The notes under the pieces were generated by a model. That model had not been told where the DNA came from and ran no database searches. It saw nothing but the letters and a program-made list of their open reading frames with translations. Shown here piece after piece: positions 1 to 6,345 of a DNA stretch of 10,393 nt (position 1 is its first letter; each line of letters begins with the position of its first letter). Origin of the DNA: Alphaproteobacteria bacterium (GTDB lineage: Bacteria > Pseudomonadota > Alphaproteobacteria > Rhodospirillales > Magnetospirillaceae); contig JADFZP010000078.1 of the NCBI GenBank assembly GCA_015232485.1, positions 1 through 10,393 on the forward strand, given 5' to 3'. Made by a program: the position numbers and the translations under genes.

Positions 1-1983
1 ATGGGCGGGGGCGGGCGTGGGCTTGGGCGGCGGCGCCTTGGCGGCCGGCGGCTCGGCGGAGGCGTGGTGGCGGGCATGGTCTTCGCCGGTGCGGAACACC
101 GAGACGAGTTCGACCAGGCGATCCGCCTCGACGGCCAGCGACCGGGCGGCGGCCGAGCTTTCCTCGACCAGCGCGGCGTTCTGCTGGATCATTTCGTCCA
201 TGTGCGAGACGGAGGTGTTGATCTGGCCCAACCCGGTGGCCTGTTCCTGGCTGGCCGCCGAGATTTCACCGACGATGTCGGCGAGGCGCTTGATGCCGGC
301 GACGATCTGGTTCAGGGCGCCGCCCACCGCGTTGACCTGGTTGACGCCCTTGTGGACGTGATCCGAGCTTTCCGCGATCAGGTCCTTGATCTCGCGCGAG
401 GCTTGGCTCGACCGTTGGGCGAGCGAGCGGACCTCGGCGGCGACCACGGCGAAGCCCTTGCCGGCGTCGCCGGCCCGCGCCGCCTCGACCGCGGCGTTGA
501 GCGCCAGCAGATTGGTCTGGAAGGCGATCTCGTCGATCGCCCCGATGATCTCGCTCATCTTGCGCGAGGCGTCCTCGATGGCGTCCATCGCGGTGATCGC
601 CGCGCCCACCACCTTGCCGCCGTCGTCGGCGGCGTGGCGCGCCGTGCTGGCCAGATCGTTGGCCTGGGCGGCGCTCGCCGCGTTCTGGCGCACCGTGTCG
701 GTCAGGCGCTGCATCGACGACGAGGTCTGTTCGATGCCGGCCGCCTGGGTCTCGGTGCGCTCGGCCAGATGGTTGCTGCCCGCCGCGATCTGCTCGGCGG
801 CGGCGCGCACGGTCATGCTGGAGTCGCCGATCCGGCCGACCGTCTCGCGCAGCATGTCGCTCAGATTGTTGATCGCGCCACCCATGCGGCCGAACACGCC
901 GCCGCCGCTGTCGTCGACGCGGTGGGTCAGGTTGCCCTTGGCGACCACGCCCAGCACCTCGACGAAGTGGTCGATATTGGATTGCAGCGTGTCGAGCAGG
1001 CTGTTCAGGCCGCGGCACAGGCTGAGCAACGGGCCGTCCTTGCCGGCCAGATCGATGCGTTGGGCGAGATCGCCGCCCGCCGCGGCCTCGACCAGCAGGG
1101 CCACCTCGTTGCCGATGCGCGCCTCGCGGTCGCGGTCTTCGGCCTCGCGCCGACGATCCGCCTCGGCGGCGGCGCGCTGATCGGCCTCGAGGCGTTGGCG
1201 CGCGATGACGCCCTGCTTCAGGTCGCCCAGGGCGCGCACCATCTCGGCGATCTCGTCGTCGCCCTTTGCCACGGGCACCTCGACCGAGGAGTCGTTGGCG
1301 GCCAGGGCCTCCATGGTGCGGGTGACCGCGACCACCGGGCGCACGAAGGCGCGCTTCGCCAGGGCCAGCACGCCCCAGGTGACCAGCATCGAGACGATCG
1401 CCGTGGCCAGCGCCAGGGCCCATTGGATCTGGTTGGCCGCCGCGGTGTAGTCGGAATTCTTGATGCCGACATACAGGATGCCGACCACGTTGCCGGCCCG
1501 GTCGAGCAGCGGGTCATAGGCGGCGGTGTAGGCCTCGCCCAGAATGTCGACGGTGCCGCGATAGGGCTTCTTCTGTGAGAAAATCGAGTCGTGGGCCGGC
1601 CCGGTGGCCAGCGCGGTCCCCACCGCGCGCTTGCCGTCGGGCTTGATCACGTTGGTGGCGACACGGGTGTCGCCCATGAAGATGCTGGCGGTGCCGCCGA
1701 CCATGCGGACCACGTCGTCGACCAGCGCGAAATCCTCGTTCAGCACGTTGTCGCCGGCCATCAGCTTGCCGTCGCTCACCCGGAACTCGGACCCGCGCAG
1801 GCCCAAAACGTGCCGGGCGACGGCCATGTTGCTGTTGACGCGCTCGGCCATCTGCTCGTCGGCGGCCTTGTGCAGCAGATAATAGGTGGTCGGCGCTTGG
1901 CTGATCCACAGGAACAGCATGCATTGCACGACCAGATAGGCGATCCGGCCGGACAGCCGGAGGCGGAACGGTAGAAGTCTCAT
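1..1983 (-). CDS. Methyl-accepting chemotaxis receptor with Cache sensor and multiple HAMP domains (3' end outside window)
   Basis: This is an inner-membrane chemoreceptor that controls CheA; 661 residues are visible and no stop codon is reached. Order of parts: transmembrane helix 1 at about 14-30, a periplasmic single Cache-type sensor at about 33-180 with FMGDTRVATN (102-111) and DGKRAVGT (near 116-123), and transmembrane helix 2 at about 186-209. A canonical HAMP starts at P216. A charged helix at about 262-290 leads to two further HAMP-like segments at about 293-334 and 338-382. The signalling domain runs from about 390 to 630, with the tip EIAFQTNLLALNAAVEAARAG at 485-505 (conserved F488, N496, E500, R503). 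An Ala/Pro-rich tail starts near 637 and is typical of the flexible tether before a CheR-binding pentapeptide, which is not visible. The start ATG is preceded by GGGGGA. The ligand is unknown; the Cache motif resembles sCache_3/Cache_2-type carboxylate sensors, a weak hint only. Confidence 0.95.
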   Translation of the reverse strand, partial: MRLLPFRLRLSGRIAYLVVQCMLFLWISQAPTTYYLLHKAADEQMAERVNSNMAVARHVLGLRGSEFRVSDGKLMAGDNVLNEDFALVDDVVRMVGGTASIFMGDTRVATNVIKPDGKRAVGTALATGPAHDSIFSQKKPYRGTVDILGEAYTAAYDPLLDRAGNVVGILYVGIKNSDYTAAANQIQWALALATAIVSMLVTWGVLALAKRAFVRPVVAVTRTMEALAANDSSVEVPVAKGDDEIAEMVRALGDLKQGVIARQRLEADQRAAAEADRRREAEDRDREARIGNEVALLVEAAAGGDLAQRIDLAGKDGPLLSLCRGLNSLLDTLQSNIDHFVEVLGVVAKGNLTHRVDDSGGGVFGRMGGAINNLSDMLRETVGRIGDSSMTVRAAAEQIAAGSNHLAERTETQAAGIEQTSSSMQRLTDTVRQNAASAAQANDLASTARHAADDGGKVVGAAITAMDAIEDASRKMSEIIGAIDEIAFQTNLLALNAAVEAARAGDAGKGFAVVAAEVRSLAQRSSQASREIKDLIAESSDHVHKGVNQVNAVGGALNQIVAGIKRLADIVGEISAASQEQATGLGQINTSVSHMDEMIQQNAALVEESSAAARSLAVEADRLVELVSVFRTGEDHARHHASAEPPAAKAPPPKPTPAPAH

Positions 1984-1990
1984 GAGCACA

Positions 1991-1996
1991 TCCCCC
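1991..1996 (-). promoter_or_regulatory. Ribosome binding site of the receptor gene
   Basis: GGGGGA on the minus strand lies seven bases before the ATG at 1983-1981, inside the 32-base gap after the response regulator. A second G-rich run lies at 2001-2007. I see no terminator hairpin in this gap, and it is too short for a confident promoter, so the receptor is probably on the same transcript. Confidence 0.45.
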
Positions 1997-2015
1997 ATAT
2001 TTCCCCCAAGGCCGC

Positions 2016-2435
2016 TTAGCCCAACCCCAGCGCCTTGATCATTCTCGCACGCAATGCTTTGGGCTGCACCGGCTTCACGACGAAGCTGTTGGCCCCCACG
2101 GATCTAGCCTTCTCGATGACTTCGACGCGCGCGTGCGAACTGACCAGGATCACCGGCAGCGTCTTGGTGGCCGCCGTCGCGGGTTCGATCACGCGGCGCA
2201 GACGGCGGGTGAATTCCAAGCCGTTCATCGGCGCCATCTCGATGTCCATCAGGCACAAATCGATCTGATGCGAGGCGATCACCGAAAACGCGTCCGTGCC
2301 GTCATTCGCCTCGTAGGTGTTCTTGACCCCGAAGCCGCGCAGCACCGTCTTCAATATTTGGCGCATGAACGCGTTGTCGTCGGCGATCAGCACCCGCAGA
2401 TGGCCGAGGTCGATCTTGTCGTCGTCGTTGGTCAT
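2016..2435 (-). CDS. Second single-domain CheY-like response regulator
   Basis: The 139-residue protein is a single receiver domain with an acidic N-terminal extension (MTNDDDKID). Acidic residues D19/D20 (LIADDN), phosphoacceptor D64 (CLMDIEMAPMNG), S99 at the Thr87 switch position and K121 (VVKP) are all present, so it should be phosphorylatable. It differs from the operon's other CheY: the switch Tyr106 position is F118, and the loop around 84-92 (EPATAATKT) is longer. It is therefore less clearly a motor regulator and could be a phosphate sink, or the output or input partner of the diiron protein whose stop codon overlaps its ATG. It is followed after 32 bases by the receptor gene. Confidence 0.92.
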   Translation of the reverse strand: MTNDDDKIDLGHLRVLIADDNAFMRQILKTVLRGFGVKNTYEANDGTDAFSVIASHQIDLCLMDIEMAPMNGLEFTRRLRRVIEPATAATKTLPVILVSSHARVEVIEKARSVGANSFVVKPVQPKALRARMIKALGLG

Positions 2436-3163
2436 ACCCCGATCCCCACTTCCAGAGCTTCGAGCCAGTCGAGGAAACGGGTCACGTCCGGCCCCCGGAA
2501 GATGCGGCCGTGCTGCGGCGCCATCAAATCGACGTCGAGCTGGCGCACGCGCCGCACCCAGTCGTCCTTGGCGCGGCGCGAGGGCAGCCAGCGTTGGTGG
2601 AACAGACGCATGCGCGGTTCGTGCAGCGCGAAGTCGTCGACATAAAGCGGCGAGCCGCGCGGTTCGAGGGCGGCGCCCAGGTCGCCGCTCATCAGCACCT
2701 TCAGGCGGGCGTCGTAGACGTTGAAGTTGCCAGGGCTGTGCAGGTAATGGGCCGGCACGAAGCGCAGATCGCATTGATCGAGGGCCAGCGTCAGACCCTC
2801 GTCGGGGATCGGCACGAACTCCATGCGGTCGCAGCCGAAATGGCGCAGAAAGCCCTCCCACAGCCAGGGCGCATACATCTTGGCGTGCGGCAGCGTGTCG
2901 TTCCACAGGCTGATCGACGAGCACACGTCGGGGTCTTGGTGCGACACGAAGACGTGGTTGATCCGCTCGACCGGGCAGTACTGCAGCACCGCCGACAGCA
3001 GGGCGGGAAAGCTTTCGGTGCCGCCCGGCTCCAGCAGCACCGCGTCGCTCGGCGTCAGCACGAGGAAGTGATTGGTCTCGATGATCTTTTCGGGCATGTC
3101 GTCGTCGCGCCCGAAGCAGATCCATTTGGTGCCGCGGCCTTCGGCAATCACGGTCGCCTTCAT
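2432..3163 (-). CDS. Stand-alone metallo-beta-lactamase-fold diiron protein, ODP/flavodiiron type, putative chemotaxis oxygen or iron sensor
   Basis: The 243-residue protein matches the lactamase-fold domain of flavodiiron proteins (FDP) but has no flavodoxin domain. The metal-ligand pattern is complete: H75, D77 and D79 in SHQDPDV, H142 in YLHSPGN, D161 in SGDLG and H218 in PQHGRI. The spacing between the first three ligands, H142 and D161 equals that of the Desulfovibrio gigas enzyme (H79, E81, D83, H146, D165, H226). The one ligand change is Glu to Asp at D77; the non-ligand His after D83 is V80. A lactamase-fold oxygen-binding diiron protein (ODP) works in Treponema denticola chemotaxis, so a soluble O2 or Fe(II) sensor is the best inference. 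Oxidase or nitric oxide reductase activity seems less likely without a flavodoxin partner. The ATG has a strong Shine-Dalgarno (GGGAGGGG). The stop overlaps the next gene, a response regulator, as ATGA, which links the two products. Confidence 0.87.
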   Translation of the reverse strand: MKATVIAEGRGTKWICFGRDDDMPEKIIETNHFLVLTPSDAVLLEPGGTESFPALLSAVLQYCPVERINHVFVSHQDPDVCSSISLWNDTLPHAKMYAPWLWEGFLRHFGCDRMEFVPIPDEGLTLALDQCDLRFVPAHYLHSPGNFNVYDARLKVLMSGDLGAALEPRGSPLYVDDFALHEPRMRLFHQRWLPSRRAKDDWVRRVRQLDVDLMAPQHGRIFRGPDVTRFLDWLEALEVGIGV

Positions 3164-3167
3164 GAAA

Positions 3168-3175
3168 CCCCTCCC
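3168..3175 (-). promoter_or_regulatory. Strong ribosome binding site of the diiron-type gene
   Basis: GGGAGGGG on the minus strand lies directly after the upstream stop codon and four bases before the ATG at 3163-3161. It is among the best matches to an anti-16S pairing site in the window, and supports this start over longer in-frame alternatives. Confidence 0.55.
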
Positions 3176-3799
3176 TCAGTAGTCGGCCCGCCGCAACATG
3201 CGGCGGCATTCGTCGATACGGGCCTGGATGGCCTTGGCGGCGCGCTCCAGGGTGTCGGCGACCGAGCCGACACTGCCCTGATAGGGGCCGGCTCCGGCCG
3301 CCTCGATGCGCGAGGTGCCCGCGATGATGCGGGCGGCCTTCATGCGCGCGTCGATCTCGGTGATCAGCATGTCCAGCGCGTGGCGGCGTGAACGCCGTTC
3401 AGTCTCAAGCTTCTGGCGGCGATCCTCGATCTGCGCCAGACGCGCGCCGACGGTCACCGCGTTGGGACCGTCATAGGCGTCGAGGGCGCGGCGCAAGGCC
3501 CTGACCAGCACGCCCAGGCGCATCTCCTCCATGGTGGCGCGCAGCACCAGCGTGGCTTCCTGGTTGATCGCGCGGACCAGACGGATGGTGTCTTGCGCCA
3601 ACTCGTCCATGTAATCGGTGATCGGCCGGAAGGCGCGCACCGCGTCGCCGGTGCGCACGATCAGCGCCTTGGCGTTGACCGCCTCCAGCGTGATGTCCTG
3701 CGCCACCGGCAGAATGGCGTTCAGCCGCGCCGTGATCCCCGCGGCCACCACATGGAACGGTGTGGCCCCTCGGCGCGACGTCGGTCTCGCTTCGCTCAT
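3176..3799 (-). CDS. Small helical protein related to the chemoreceptor hairpin tip; function unknown
   Basis: I do not recognise a named family. The 207-residue protein is predicted mostly helical and soluble. Residues 28-82 align without gaps to the hairpin-tip region (482-536) of the receptor encoded in this window, with 17 of 55 identities by hand. Shared residues include N42, R49, G51, D52, F57 and L67-A68-Q69, equivalents of the LxxNAxxxxxRAGexxxxF...LA pattern. Receptor contact residues differ: the enteric Tsr F373 equivalent is Q34 and E385 is L46. Residues about 118-160 are a highly charged probable coiled coil. After a Gly/Pro-containing break (161-178) a final helix ends at Y207. 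It lies between cheD and the diiron-type gene. The chosen ATG has a good Shine-Dalgarno sequence (GGGGGAAAG, five bases upstream). An in-frame ATG at 3817, overlapping the cheD stop as TGATG, would add six residues. It could be a receptor mimic, an adaptor or a phosphatase; none is proven. Confidence 0.82.
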   Translation of the reverse strand: MSEARPTSRRGATPFHVVAAGITARLNAILPVAQDITLEAVNAKALIVRTGDAVRAFRPITDYMDELAQDTIRLVRAINQEATLVLRATMEEMRLGVLVRALRRALDAYDGPNAVTVGARLAQIEDRRQKLETERRSRRHALDMLITEIDARMKAARIIAGTSRIEAAGAGPYQGSVGSVADTLERAAKAIQARIDECRRMLRRADY

Positions 3800-3803
3800 A
3801 CCG

Positions 3804-3813
3804 TCTTTCCCCC
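3804..3813 (-). promoter_or_regulatory. Ribosome binding site deciding the start of the receptor-tip-like gene
   Basis: On the minus strand GGGGGAAAGA precedes the ATG at 3799-3797 with about four to five bases of spacing. The competing ATG at 3817-3815 has only a GGTGGA about 12 bases away. This favours the shorter protein. Confidence 0.55.
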
Positions 3814-3816
3814 GCA

Positions 3817-4422
3817 TCAATCGAAGAGTTCCACCGAGCCAGCCGCGCTGGCCCGCATGCGGACGGCCCGCACCTCGGGAACGAAATTCTCACGCGCCTG
3901 CTCGGTCCGGTCGGCCAGTTCGCGCATCCGCACCTTGCCGGCCACCGGGAAGAATTGCACCTTGCGCGCCAGCTTGCCGCGCAAATGGCTGGCGGCCAGC
4001 GCCAGACCCTCGTTGGCCAGGAAGCGCTCGATGAATTCGGCGTTGGCGTCGCCGACCGCCCACATGTTGGCCAGCACGTTGGCGCCGCCGAAAACCTTGA
4101 TCTCCAGCCGTTCGCGCTTGCCGCCGCGGGCCAGGATGCCGTTGATCAACTGCTCCATGGCGAAGCCGCCGTAGCGCATGCAGAGATTGGCCCCATTCGC
4201 CCCCTCGGGCAGCAGGAAGTGGTTCATGCCGCCCCAGCCGATCGCCTCGTCGCGCACGCAGGCGGCGACGCAGCTCCCCAGCACGGTGCACAGCACCTCG
4301 TTGGGGTCGTTGGTGACGTAGCAGTCGCCCTGCTGGACCTGAACCATGGTCAGGCCGGTCCCCTGATCGAGATAGCGGCGGGCCGACTGGCCGGGCGAGG
4401 CGACGATGGCGCGGGCGTTCAT
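3817..4422 (-). CDS. cheD: Chemoreceptor glutamine deamidase CheD
   Basis: CheD hydrolyses the side-chain amide of specific receptor glutamines to glutamate, creating methylation sites; in some bacteria it also binds a CheC phosphatase. The 201-residue protein has the family core at about 25-165. Catalytic Cys C51 lies in VLGSCVAACV, catalytic His H68 in GGMNHFLLP, and the conserved FGGANVL stretch is at 111-117. It has an N-terminal extension of about 25 residues and a C-terminal extension from about 170, both somewhat longer than minimal CheD. The ATG overlaps the pentapeptide gene stop as ATGA. CheB is encoded in the same operon, so CheD probably shares the deamidation work. No CheC or CheX gene is in the window. 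Confidence 0.95.
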   Translation of the reverse strand: MNARAIVASPGQSARRYLDQGTGLTMVQVQQGDCYVTNDPNEVLCTVLGSCVAACVRDEAIGWGGMNHFLLPEGANGANLCMRYGGFAMEQLINGILARGGKRERLEIKVFGGANVLANMWAVGDANAEFIERFLANEGLALAASHLRGKLARKVQFFPVAGKVRMRELADRTEQARENFVPEVRAVRMRASAAGSVELFD

Positions 4423-5462
4423 GACGCCACCACCCCGGGGTCGAAGCGCGCCCCGTCCATCAGGGTGTCGCGCAGCTTGGCGCCCCGCAGATTGGTGGGA
4501 TAGTTCTTGGCCGAGCGCAGGTCGGCGCCGCGCAGATCGGCGGCGCCAAGGTCGGCGTCGCGCAGCACGGCGCCGCGCAGATCGGCTTCGCGCAGGTCGG
4601 CGCGGCGTAGATCGCAGCCCTCGAGATTGGCCAGCACCAGCCGCGTGCCGCGCAGATTGGCGCCGCACAGGCGGGCGCGCAGCATCACCGCGCCGCTAAG
4701 GTCGAGGCCGGCCAGATCGGCGCCGGCCAGATCGGCGCCTTCAAGCTTGAGCGGCGCGCCATCGCCATCGCCCAGCCAGCGCGAATGACTGCCGACTTGG
4801 TCGACCAAGCTTTGGTCGGCGCCGCCCGGCGCGATGCGCGCCGCCCGCCGCATGTCGACATTGTCGAGATCGACGCCGGTCATGCAGGTGTCGAGCAACA
4901 GGGCGTCGGTCATCTCGGCCTGATCGAGCGTCGCGTTCGACAGATCGGCGCCCGACAGATCGGCCCCGGTCAGGTTGGCGCCGCGCAGAATGACGTCGGC
5001 CATGCGGGCGCCCGCCATATCGGCGCCCAGCGCGTCGGCGTTGGTCATGTCGGTGCCCTCGAGCACCGCCTCGCGCAACTGGACGGGGACCACCTGGACG
5101 GGGCCTTCGCCGGCCTGGGCCATGCGCAGGCCGCGGCGCAGCACGGCGCCGGCCAGACTGGCTTCGGTCAGGTCGCAATTGTTCAGACTGGCGCCGCGCA
5201 GGTCGGCGCCGTCAAGCGTGGTCTGGCGCAGGATGGCGAAGTCGAGGCGCACGCCGAACAGATCGGCGCCGTCCAGCTTGGCGCCGCTCAGATTGGCGTG
5301 GCTCAGATCGGCCTCGGCGAACGAGGCGCCGCGCAGGTCGAGGCGGCGCAGGTCGGCGCCGGCCATGTCGAGCCCGCCGAAATCGGCGCACACGCCGCCC
5401 GGCCGCTGCTTCAGCCAAAGATCGTGATTGTAGATTTTTTCGCGCAGGTTGAATTTGTCCAT
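4419..5462 (-). CDS. Large pentapeptide-repeat protein
   Basis: The 347-residue protein is almost entirely A(D/N)LxX pentapeptide repeats, which fold as a right-handed quadrilateral beta-helix. There are three repeat blocks, at about 28-112, 129-207 and 238-340. They are broken by a short insert (113-128) and a longer one (208-237). An H-x-x-W-L motif occurs twice, at H13/W16/L17 before the first block and at H226/W229/L230 before the last block. This suggests an internal duplication with capping elements. By my hand count there are about 52 acidic and 39 basic residues, so it is net acidic. No signal peptide or membrane segment is seen, so it should be cytoplasmic. The start at MDKFNLREK lies 10 bases after the ATPase stop, with a G-rich Shine-Dalgarno stretch in the gap; an upstream Met would overlap the ATPase gene extensively. 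Its stop overlaps the cheD start (ATGA). Function is unknown. Its position suggests a scaffold or partner of the ATPase or the array. Confidence 0.93.
   Translation of the reverse strand: MDKFNLREKIYNHDLWLKQRPGGVCADFGGLDMAGADLRRLDLRGASFAEADLSHANLSGAKLDGADLFGVRLDFAILRQTTLDGADLRGASLNNCDLTEASLAGAVLRRGLRMAQAGEGPVQVVPVQLREAVLEGTDMTNADALGADMAGARMADVILRGANLTGADLSGADLSNATLDQAEMTDALLLDTCMTGVDLDNVDMRRAARIAPGGADQSLVDQVGSHSRWLGDGDGAPLKLEGADLAGADLAGLDLSGAVMLRARLCGANLRGTRLVLANLEGCDLRRADLREADLRGAVLRDADLGAADLRGADLRSAKNYPTNLRGAKLRDTLMDGARFDPGVVAS
4442..5381. repeat. 15-base periodic coding repeats of the pentapeptide gene
   Basis: The DNA shows a degenerate 15-base period, with plus-strand units such as GCGCAGATCGGCG and CCAGATCGGCGCC recurring many times. 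It encodes the A(D/N)LxX units. The repeat is strongest near 4443-4751 and 5127-5381, weaker at 4842-5078, and interrupted by two non-repetitive inserts. It is explained by the protein repeat and is not an independent element, but near-identical units could allow slippage in whole pentapeptide steps without loss of frame. Confidence 0.85.
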
Positions 5463-5472
5463 CGCCGCCCCC

Positions 5473-6345
5473 TCAGGCCATCGCGTCGAGCTTGGCGTCC
5501 ACACGGGGAAGCCAAAGCGCGCGAACCAAGCCCAGGATCTCGCGGCGGGCGGCCGCATGCGACGCGGTGGCGACCACCGGCACGCCGGGCAGCCCGACAT
5601 CCAGCGCGGTCAACCCGTCGAGAAAAAGTTGGCGAAAGATCACCCGTTCGCCGATGCCCGGCGCCACCCGGAAGCCGATCACCGGCGCCAGCTTGGCCAG
5701 CACGTCGGCCAGGGCGCGCTTGTTGCGGTCGGCCAGGGCGGACAGGCGATTGCGCACCACCACCCAATCCAGGCCGGGGCGTTTCTGGCGGCGGCGTTCC
5801 TGCCGCTGCTCCCAGATCATCTCCAGATAGACGCCCAATTTTTCGGGGTCCAGCGTGCCGGGCTTCATCTCGATCAGCGGGTCGAGGTCGATGAAGCTGT
5901 CGTTCAGCGGCGTGACCAGCGTGTCGGCCTGGATATGGGCCAGCCGGGGCAGCCAACCATCCGAGCCGGGGCAGTCGATCACCACGAAATCGGCCTTCAT
6001 CGCCTCGGCCAAGCTGGCCAGAAACACCTCGCGCTCCTCGGCGGCGGCGTCGGTGGCGCTGTCGCGCGGCGAACGGCGCACCAGCCGGTGATCGGGTCGC
6101 GGCAGATCCAGGCCGTTCGCGTCGGCGAAGGCGGCGCGGTTCTCGACATAGCGGGTCAGCGACCGCTGCCGGCCGTCGACGTCGATGGTCGACACCTTGA
6201 ATCCCAAATGCATCAGCGCCACCGCCAAGTGCATCGCCGTCGTCGTCTTGCCCGAACCGCCCTTCTCATTGCCCACGACGACCACATGGCCCGCCCCAAC
6301 CCCGGTACCTTTCTTGACCCCGGTCGTGGCGGCGCCCTGGTTCAC
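5473..6345 (-). CDS. MipZ/ParA-family P-loop ATPase in chemotaxis operon
   Basis: This 290-residue protein is a deviant Walker ATPase of the ParA/MinD superfamily. Such proteins dimerise with ATP and use the nucleoid or membrane to position cargo. Visible motifs: deviant Walker A KGGSGKTT at 28-35 (signature Lys K28, K33), a switch I region TIDVDGRQR at 53-61, and Walker B VVIDCPG at 121-127 with D124. Further segments are very close to Caulobacter MipZ as I remember it: VVGNEKGG, ENR, TPLNDSF, DWVVVRNRL and GFRVAPG. MipZ itself controls FtsZ placement. Inside a che operon the role is more likely chemoreceptor-array positioning, as for the ParA-like PpfA of Rhodobacter sphaeroides. That role is inferred. 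The start is taken as GTG because it overlaps the cheY stop (GTGA); no ATG lies in frame nearby, and a later GTG would leave too little before the first strand. The Lys/Arg-rich segment around 178-190 is a possible DNA-contact patch. Confidence 0.9.
   Translation of the reverse strand: MNQGAATTGVKKGTGVGAGHVVVVGNEKGGSGKTTTAMHLAVALMHLGFKVSTIDVDGRQRSLTRYVENRAAFADANGLDLPRPDHRLVRRSPRDSATDAAAEEREVFLASLAEAMKADFVVIDCPGSDGWLPRLAHIQADTLVTPLNDSFIDLDPLIEMKPGTLDPEKLGVYLEMIWEQRQERRRQKRPGLDWVVVRNRLSALADRNKRALADVLAKLAPVIGFRVAPGIGERVIFRQLFLDGLTALDVGLPGVPVVATASHAAARREILGLVRALWLPRVDAKLDAMA

Noticed and set aside
1..80. A CheR-binding pentapeptide at the receptor C terminus
   Set aside because: The Ala/Pro-rich tail is cut by the window edge and no NWETF-like motif is visible.
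1..1578. A 525-codon open frame on the plus strand opposite the receptor gene
   Set aside because: Its product is low-complexity Gly/Arg/Leu/Asp-rich with no recognisable domain. The minus strand here encodes a textbook chemoreceptor. Long antisense frames are expected in very GC-rich genes.
1984..2015. A separate promoter for the receptor gene
   Set aside because: The gap is 32 bases, is largely occupied by G-rich ribosome-binding sequence, and shows no recognisable -35/-10 pair or terminator.
2436..3209. An N-terminal extension of the second receiver giving 397 residues
   Set aside because: The extension is an out-of-frame reading of the diiron-type gene. The ATG at 2435 gives a normal-sized receiver and an ATGA overlap.
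2510..3391. A 293-codon plus-strand frame opposite the diiron and helical genes
   Set aside because: It spans two convincing minus-strand genes and their junction and has no domain; it is an antisense shadow. The same holds for the long plus-strand frames at 3760-4503, 4785-5894, 5449-6414, 6812-7840, 7894-8685 and 8694-9365.
3602..3616. DxxxQ in the helical protein as proof of a CheZ-type phosphatase
   Set aside because: The motif is only two residues, and the surrounding 55 residues align without gaps to a receptor tip that carries LAQ at the same place. It is kept only as an alternative.
4442..5381. The short GC-rich recurring motif as a CRISPR array or intergenic repeat element
   Set aside because: The 15-base period is in frame and encodes A(D/N)LxX pentapeptides. 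There are no unique spacers of constant length.
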